A DNA stretch of 64,000 nt from Canna indica (Eukaryota; Streptophyta; Magnoliopsida; Zingiberales; Cannaceae): NCBI GenBank assembly GCA_034359265.1, contig CP136892.1:12944501-13008500 (forward strand), read 5' to 3'. A program made the translations under genes and the position numbers. This document shows, in pieces, positions 57,943-64,000 of this stretch; position 1 is the first letter of the stretch, and each line of letters starts with the position of its first letter. The notes below the pieces were generated by a model that saw nothing but the letters and a program-made list of their open reading frames with translations, was not told the origin of the DNA and did no database searches.

Positions 57943-59346
57943 TTGCCGAAAAAAGAAGCCGCAAAATTTTACGAGATGTTGAAAGCTGTCGATGAATCTT
58001 TGTATGAGAATTGTCCTAAATATACTAGGTTCTCGGCGATGACGCAACTCTTGAACATCAAGGCCGATTGTAATATTAGCGGGGTTGCGTTTGATCGGAT
58101 TGCAAGATTGATTAATAGAATACTGCCTACTGATAACAAGTTTAAGCCAACTTTTTATAAGACTAAAAAGTTGGTGAGAAAATTAGGGCTTGGGTACGAA
58201 AAAATACACGCGTGCCAAAATAACTGCATTTTATATTATAAAGAAAATGTGTAGTTGGATAAATGCCTTGTATGTGAACATCCTCGTTACAAGGAGAAGA
58301 AATCAGTCCGACAAAAAAATATCCCGTTTAAGGTGCTTTGGTATTTTCCATTGACACCGAGACTTCAAATATTATTCATGTTGGAAAAGACGGCCCCCTA
58401 CATGAGTTGGCATGCAAGAAGTCGTGATGATACAATAATGACTCATCCATCCAACATCGAAGCATAAAAACATTTGGATACATATTATCCTTCATTTGCT
58501 AGGGATATTAGAAATATCATATTTGGATTATGCAAGGATGGTTTTAATCTGTTTGGTCATTCTGCAACTCCTTATTCAGTTTGGTCAGTACTACTAACAG
58601 TTTATAATTTGCCACCGTCAATGCTTATGAAAGATGGATTTATTTATCTTTCGATGATTATTCCGAGTCCTAAGGATCTACGAAAAGAAATTGACGTATT
58701 TCTCAGACCCCTAATAGATGAAATGAAAACATTGTGGACTGAGGGAGCTGTCACTCATGATTGTCATTGGAAGCAAAACTTCAATTTAAAGGCCGCGGTC
58801 TTGTGGATAATCAATGATTTCCAGGCCTACGACATGTTGTCTGGTTGGAGCACTCACAACCGACTCTCTTGTCCGTATTGTATGAAACACTCTAAATCAT
58901 TCAGTCTTCAGAACGGACGGAAAATCTCATTCTTTGATTGTCATCGTCGATTACTATCGGCTAACCATCAATATCGAAGGAATCGTAACAAATTTACTAA
59001 GGGCATAGTCGAAAGAGATGAGTCACCACCGATGTTGTCTGGTGAACAAATGTTAGTACGTGTTTCACTTTCAGAGATAGTGTTTGGTCGGAATGAAAGA
59101 GTGTCGGACTTTGGTCAAACACATAACTGGATGAAAAAAAGTATCTTTTGGGAATTGTCGTATTGGAGTTCATTACTGATTCAGCATAATTTAGACGTCA
59201 TGCACATTGAGAAAGATATGTTTGATAATATTTTTAACACTTTGATGGATGTTCCCAGGAAAACTAAAGATAATGTCAAGGCCCGACATGATCTGAAAAT
59301 ACTTTGTAAGAGGCCGGAGTTGGAATTACAAGAGGTCAACGGATGA
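57943..59346 (+). pseudogene. CACTA TNP2-like transposase (Transposase_21)
   Basis: One continuous frame carries the family landmarks in order: ENCPKYTRFSAMTQLLNIK, KIHACQNNCILYYKEN, CLVCEHPRYK, VLWYFPLTPRLQIL, MTHPSNIEA, RDIRNIIFGLCKDGFNLFG, NLPPSMLMKDGFIYLSMIIP, VLWIINDFQAYDMLSGWSTH, CPYC, HNLDVMHIEKDMFDNIFNT. In-frame stops interrupt it at 58252 and 58465, and it ends at 59344. An earlier stop lies at about 57922. No frameshift is seen over 1.4 kb, so decay is by point changes. Confidence 0.9.
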
Positions 59347-59858
59347 TATATGGTGCCGAAGGCCCCGTATATGTTAAATAAACAACAGATGAAAGATGTT
59401 AAATAATTATAATTATCAGTATAATTATTTTGATATATATCTGGGTGTATCTGTGATGTGTGTGTGAATGTATGTGTATTTGAATGAATGTGTTTATAGG
59501 TGTGTGAGTTATGTATCATGTTATAAAGGTATCAATGGAAATTTTTAATTTTGAAATTTCTCAGTTATAGGTAAACATCATCAGCAATGGCAGGTAAATA
59601 TCATCAGCAACGGACTTCCCACGGTCATCCGTGTGAAAGCCGTTGCTGAAAGTGTATCGTAATACCTGGGCCGCAAACTTAACGTCGTTGCTGATGAACA
59701 ACAGCAACGACTTAGTAACAGCCTTTCAGCAAAGGCTTTGCAATGGCATGGCGGCCGTTGCTGATGGCAATATCTACAACAGTTCACGCACCATTGCTGA
59801 TAAAAGCAGAAGCAACAACCGCGCCTTGTTGCTGAGTCGTGGTTGATAAGGTATCAAC

Positions 59859-61440
59859 TATTGGCTTAATGTTTTCAACATTGGTCTTAATCTCGATTTT
59901 GATGATAACAAACATGAAACTAATGATTTAATTGAGAAATACTTTCAGGTTCCATAGCGGTTAGCGCACGACGTCCTTGATCGGAAATATCAAAGAAATC
60001 GGGAAATCGAAAGGACGTTGGTGGACGCGCTCGGATTCGTTGAAAAGATAGAGTCTAAGTTTAGGGTGTCTAGTTTATATTGTAAAATCCTCATGATAAT
60101 GCATAAGAACCCAAAAACCATCCCCGAATACCAAAACATGAAAACCCGAAAACCATCCTGAAATATCCTAGGGAGCTCCTTGGAGGGCTATATGACCTAG
60201 ATATTTTCCTAACATAAAAAATGACGGTAATTGTTCGTTGGATAGAAATTAGATAACGAAGAATTTTTAAGGATTTTTTGGAAATCTTTAGCCTACCCAT
60301 ATTTGATCGGAAAGATCAAAAAAATTTCATTTTTGAAAAATTTGTACCCAAAAACTAGATTTTGATTTTCTAGATATTTTTATTGAATCCAAATGGGGGG
60401 TAATCCAAATGGTCGGTCGACCAAAGTTTGCCAAAAAGCGGTAGAAGGCTACTTCGGTCGACCGATAGAGGCCAAAATCGGGCAGTGCGTGCGTGCGTCG
60501 ATCGATCGATCGATCGATCGACTGGATTGCGGATCGCATATCGCGACTCATTCGGTCGACTAAACATAGCGATTAGGCGAGCGGTCGCTGGGCGATCGAT
60601 AGGTCGGTCGACTGACGATCGACCGAACAACGAAAATGGCTAGTTTTTCGCCCGTTGAGCTGTCGTTTCATTGAAGGGTTATAAATACTCCTCTCCATCC
60701 TTCATCAACCTCTCTCAACAATTGATCCAAGCTTCCATTGAGTCATTCTTGATCATTCTCAAAGCATTTCTTGAATCATCCCTTTGATAAGCCCTGGTTT
60801 CCATGATACATCATTGATCTTGCCTTCAAGCCTTGAACGATTCATCATTGAGGCATCAAGAGGAACTAGGACTCGTGTTTGGAGCTAATTATTTATAGTA
60901 TTATTTATTTGCTCAATTACTTGCGTATTTTTGTGATTTATTTCATTGTATTTGAACGTGTAAGTAGACCTAGTGTTAGGTCTTGTGATTGAGTGGTATC
61001 CTTGGTGTATAAGGTGTAAAGCCACATGTGTAAACGTAGTTTACTAGGATTAGTTGAGTTGTCCCTTAGGGTTGAGGTGGAAGAGTGCTCTCGGTAAGAA
61101 GGCAGAGAGTTTCGGGTGTGGAAGTGCCTTAGATTAAGAGTGAGACTCTTCGAGTCAAAGTCCTCTGTGTAAGGGAATCAATTTAATCTAGTAAATTTAG
61201 TTTGGAAATCCTAAACGGGGTGCTTAAGTAGTGGAGTAGGCATTGGGGCCAAACCACTATAAATCTTTGTGTTAGAATTATTTTCTTTGTTTGTGCTTAA
61301 TTGGTTTATTTTTGCTTCCGCATCTAATCGATAAATTGCGATTTGCCTAAATAACTTAACAAACGATTAAAACCAGAATTAGGCGACAAGTTTAGATAAC
61401 ACACTATTCACCCCCCTCTAGTGTGCCATTTTACCCAACA
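59859..61440 (+). repeat. 5-prime LTR
   Basis: It runs from TATTGGCTTAATG (a worn TGTTGG start) to ACCCAACA. The stretch 60410-60640 contains many GGTCGACC, CGATCGATCGATCGATC and GGTCGGTCGAC palindromes. A later segment (GAGTGAGACTCTTCG) is shared with the solo LTR. Confidence 0.9.
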
Positions 61441-61442
61441 AT

Positions 61443-61454
61443 TGGTATCAGAGC
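61443..61454 (+). other. Primer-binding site, initiator tRNA-Met
   Basis: TGGTATCAGAGC follows the LTR end by two bases and complements the 3-prime end of plant initiator tRNA-Met, the usual primer of plant copia elements. Confidence 0.9.
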
Positions 61455-61508
61455 GGGCCCGTAGCTTGAGATTTCACTATCTCTTATACACTTTGTCTCG
61501 ATCCGAGA

Positions 61509-62153
61509 ATGGCACTAGAGTTGGTAGCGCCTTCACCTCCTAGGTTCGATGACTCAAACTTTGGTCTTTGGAAATATAGGATGTACACTTATTTAAAGAC
61601 TAAAGGTTTTGGTGTCTTTAACATGTTACATTTGGAATTCATTGAACCTAAGGTTGACATGCATGCTTGGAGTGAATTAGATAAGAAAATATTTAAGTAT
61701 AATGGAGATATCATGAATTGTATTCTTTGCACATAACCAAATGACATCCTAGATAAAGTCATGCATTGCTCTTCAGCTTATGATTTATGGGTCACTTTAA
61801 ATGTTTTATATGATTATGCCAAAATCGAAGAGATTGACACTTTTGATGAAGGTGGTGATGACAATGGTCACTCACCTACTACTAATCTCAGTTTTGATGC
61901 CCATAGTGCTTCTAGTCAAAGAAGCAACTCTAAAACCCGGAAGAGAAAGGTAATTTGTCACTTGTGCAAAGAAAAAGGGCATGTGAAGAAGAATTGTCCT
62001 ACCATGAAAAACAAGACAAAAAAGAGGTCAAATGCTTCCACCTCCACATCTTACTCAAGTGAAGCATCCTCTTTTCATAACCATGAAGCCACTTCGAAAG
62101 TTTGCCTCATGGATGCTAATATTCAAATATTTCATATCTTAAGATCTCTTTGA
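61509..62153 (+). pseudogene. Copia-type gag relic with zinc knuckle
   Basis: MALELVAPSPPRFDDSNFGL and WKYRMYTYLKTKGFGVFN resemble the start of copia gag (UBN2 type). The frame stops at 61734, and resumes as KVMHCSSAYDLWVTLNVLYD. A CCHC knuckle CHLCKEKGHVKKNCP and a Ser/Lys-rich tail follow. Part of gag between YDYAK and the acidic stretch IDTFDEGGDDNG appears deleted. Confidence 0.85.
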
Positions 62154-63753
62154 TTCATTTTGATATCATGATAACTTCTTTAAAATGAATCTTTACTATC
62201 TAGCATATGTTGAGATTTTTAAATGAAACTTTGCATTGATCATTTGCTATTTAGTAAGTTAGCTTGCTAGTTGGTATATTATTTCATTATGATACTAATG
62301 AAGCCTACTTGCAAGTTAAGAAAGTGATAAAATTTGGAAGGCTAAAAGAAAATGGAAAGAAAGTAAAAATTTTGAAATTTCTCAAGAAATGAGGTATGAG
62401 TTTCATTTTGGTAAAGTTCTTTCATCACACCTATATTTTCTTGATAAAATGATGTCTCTATGCTCATGAATGATTTTGCATGATAATTGATTGAAATCTC
62501 ATGAGTAGATAAAATTTTGATACTTAAGCAATTTCATGAAACTTTGTTTGAATGAAATGTGCCCTAGGTAGAATTTCATCTTAGAGACTTTATTTTAAGT
62601 TGAAACTTGATAAACATGTTTGAGTGCACTCATGATTTTTCTTCTATGTGATTAAAAATGAAAAATCATGAGAAAATGGATAAATTGATAATTAACAACT
62701 TCACTTTAGGAGACCTAAAGTTGAGTAGAGTTGACCTAAGTCAACAAATTGATTTAGAAACTTTATTTTAGGTTCAAACTTCACAAACATGTTTAGATTT
62801 ACTCATGTTAGATGTCCATATGTTTAAATTTGAAAAATCATGAGTAAAGGTTAGAATTTGATACTTAGTAATTCCATGATACAATGCTTATTTTAGAATA
62901 AAATCATGCTAAGGTAAAATTTTGACCAAATGACATTATTTTTATTTCAAACTTGATAAACATGCTTTAAATGATTAGATCTTGATATCTAGAAAGTTTG
63001 AATGAAATCTGAGAACTTTTGAAAAATTACTAATATTTACGAAAATACCACTAAATTTTAGTTATTTTTAGAAAAATTCAAAAAATTGATTTTTCTATGA
63101 TTCTTGAAACTGCATGTTCTTTGAAAAATCTAGTTTCTTCAGTAAAAGTTTCAAAAAATTTCAGCAAGAATATGATTTGATATGAGTTTTTGAAATTGGA
63201 TTTCAAAACTTTAAAGTATCGTTCTTTCCAAATATTTATTTTTCTGATACTTTGATTTTTGATCCAATCTTCGAATGAGACTTTAAGTAAGATATTTTGA
63301 ATTCGCTTTTGGTATCATTCAAATATTTTAGAGAGAAAAATTATTTCTGAAATAATTTTTGACTCCTTAACCGATACTTGGAAATATCATTACTTGAGTT
63401 TGATACATGATTTCTAGTTTTAGATTTTGTTTAACATTCTTTGATATCATGTATTGATTAGTCTCATATCAAATATTTGTTCTTCATCCCTTTGGTTGAG
63501 ATTTTCATGTTTCATGAAAAATATTTTTTAGAGTCTCAACTTTGACTATAGGTTGACTTTGCTTGCCCTTTTTGATTGATGTCAAAAGGGAGAAAAAAAT
63601 ATAAGTAAAGGGAAAGAAAATATAGGAAAACCATGCATATAGATATGGGGAGTTTATTTCCATACATATGCATGTTGATAGGGGGAGAAATCCCTTAGTT
63701 GATATCATTTGTGCTTTAATATATATATTTTCTTAAGGATGTTTCTCATCATC
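62154..63753. other. Non-coding interior of the LTR element
   Basis: AT-rich, with recurring imperfect segments such as AAACTTGATAAACATG and AAAAATCATGAG (near 62600, 62650, 62780, 62840, 62950), suggesting internal duplications. No pol sequence. Confidence 0.6.
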
Positions 63754-63767
63754 AAAAAGGGGGAGAT
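63754..63767 (+). other. Polypurine tract
   Basis: AAAAAGGGGGAGAT directly precedes the second LTR and would prime plus-strand synthesis. Confidence 0.85.
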
Positions 63768-64000
63768 TGTTGGCTTAAGGTTTAAACCTTGGTCTTAATC
63801 TCGATTTTGATGATAACAAACATGAAACTAATGATTTAATTGAAAAATACTTTCAGGTTTCATATCGGTTAGCGCAGGACGTCCTCGATCAGAAATATCG
63901 AAGAAATCAGAAGGGCGTTGGTCGACGCGCTCGGATTCGTCGGGAAGATAGAGTCTAGGTTTAGGGTGTCTAGTTTATATTGTAAAATCCTTATGATGAT
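63768..64000 (+). repeat. 3-prime LTR, partial
   Basis: It begins TGTTGGCTTAAGG and is collinear with the first roughly 230 bases of the 5-prime LTR, with scattered substitutions and small indels. It leaves the window. Confidence 0.9.

Larger units (their letters stand above)
55764..59858 (+). mobile_element. CACTA (En/Spm) transposon, right end not seen
   Basis: It starts CACTACTAGAAATATG, a standard CACTA tip, followed by sub-terminal motifs with CAACGACC, GGCCGTTG and CGTTGTAGATG in both orientations (55785-56230). Matching sub-terminal motifs recur at 59580-59845 (CAACGACTT, GGCCGTTGCTGATGG). Between them lie transposase relics. The right tip is missing before the LTR retrotransposon at 59859, which probably inserted into it. 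Confidence 0.85.
59859..64000 (+). mobile_element. Gag-only LTR retrotransposon (non-autonomous, copia-like), right LTR cut by window end
   Basis: 5-prime LTR 59859-61440, primer site 61443-61454, a short gag relic, about 1.6 kb of AT-rich non-coding DNA, purine tract 63754-63767, and a second LTR from 63768. The internal region is only 2.3 kb with no protease, integrase or reverse transcriptase. The two LTR starts differ clearly, so the insertion is not recent. Confidence 0.85.

Noticed and set aside
61441..61470. tRNA-like match at the LTR boundary
   Set aside because: Only the 3-prime complement of initiator tRNA is present; it is a primer-binding site, not a tRNA gene.

Overview
This is a stretch of plant nuclear DNA, most likely from a monocot. 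Two of the host genes open with a very GC-rich first exon in an AT-rich surrounding, which is common in monocots. A gene intron also holds an endogenous badnavirus-like pararetrovirus. I cannot name the species. Only four host genes are supported, and most of the rest is transposable elements, many nested in one another.

Layout, left to right. 1-3600: the first three exons of ribosomal protein S3 on the minus strand, followed downstream by two families of tandem repeats instead of the remaining S3 exons. 3675-10460: a Mutator-like element with long inverted ends, a 40-bp minisatellite, an LTR carrying two nested DNA transposons, a second Harbinger-like element in opposite orientation, a SINE with a perfect 19-bp target duplication, and a hAT relic. 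10545-19118: a complete four-exon GT77 xylosyltransferase gene of the RGXT/MGP4 type (plus). Its last intron of about 7.2 kb carries an inverted-repeat pararetrovirus integration and a hAT MITE. 20030-24886: a complete six-exon PRP38 splicing factor gene (minus), convergent with the GT77 gene, with one GC-AG intron and a Tourist-like MITE in its large intron.

24930-36900: intergenic DNA with a Pack-MULE carrying a phenylalanine ammonia-lyase fragment, a degenerate L1-type LINE whose centre is replaced by an LTR-like sequence, and a very AT-rich block with a period of about 460 bp. 37629-39150: a complete three-exon DUF3537 (gustatory-receptor-like) membrane protein gene (plus). 39790-53000: a second SINE, LTR relics, a Harbinger-like element and a decayed Ty1/copia element (minus). 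The copia element holds a hAT MITE, a Mutator MITE and a CACTA MITE, the last split by a solo LTR. 53040-64000: a decayed Mutator transposase gene, then a CACTA element with TNP2-like transposase relics and a long CTT microsatellite, then a gag-only LTR retrotransposon that runs off the window.

The host genes do not form a pathway. The window mainly records layered insertions, gene-fragment capture and virus integration around housekeeping genes.
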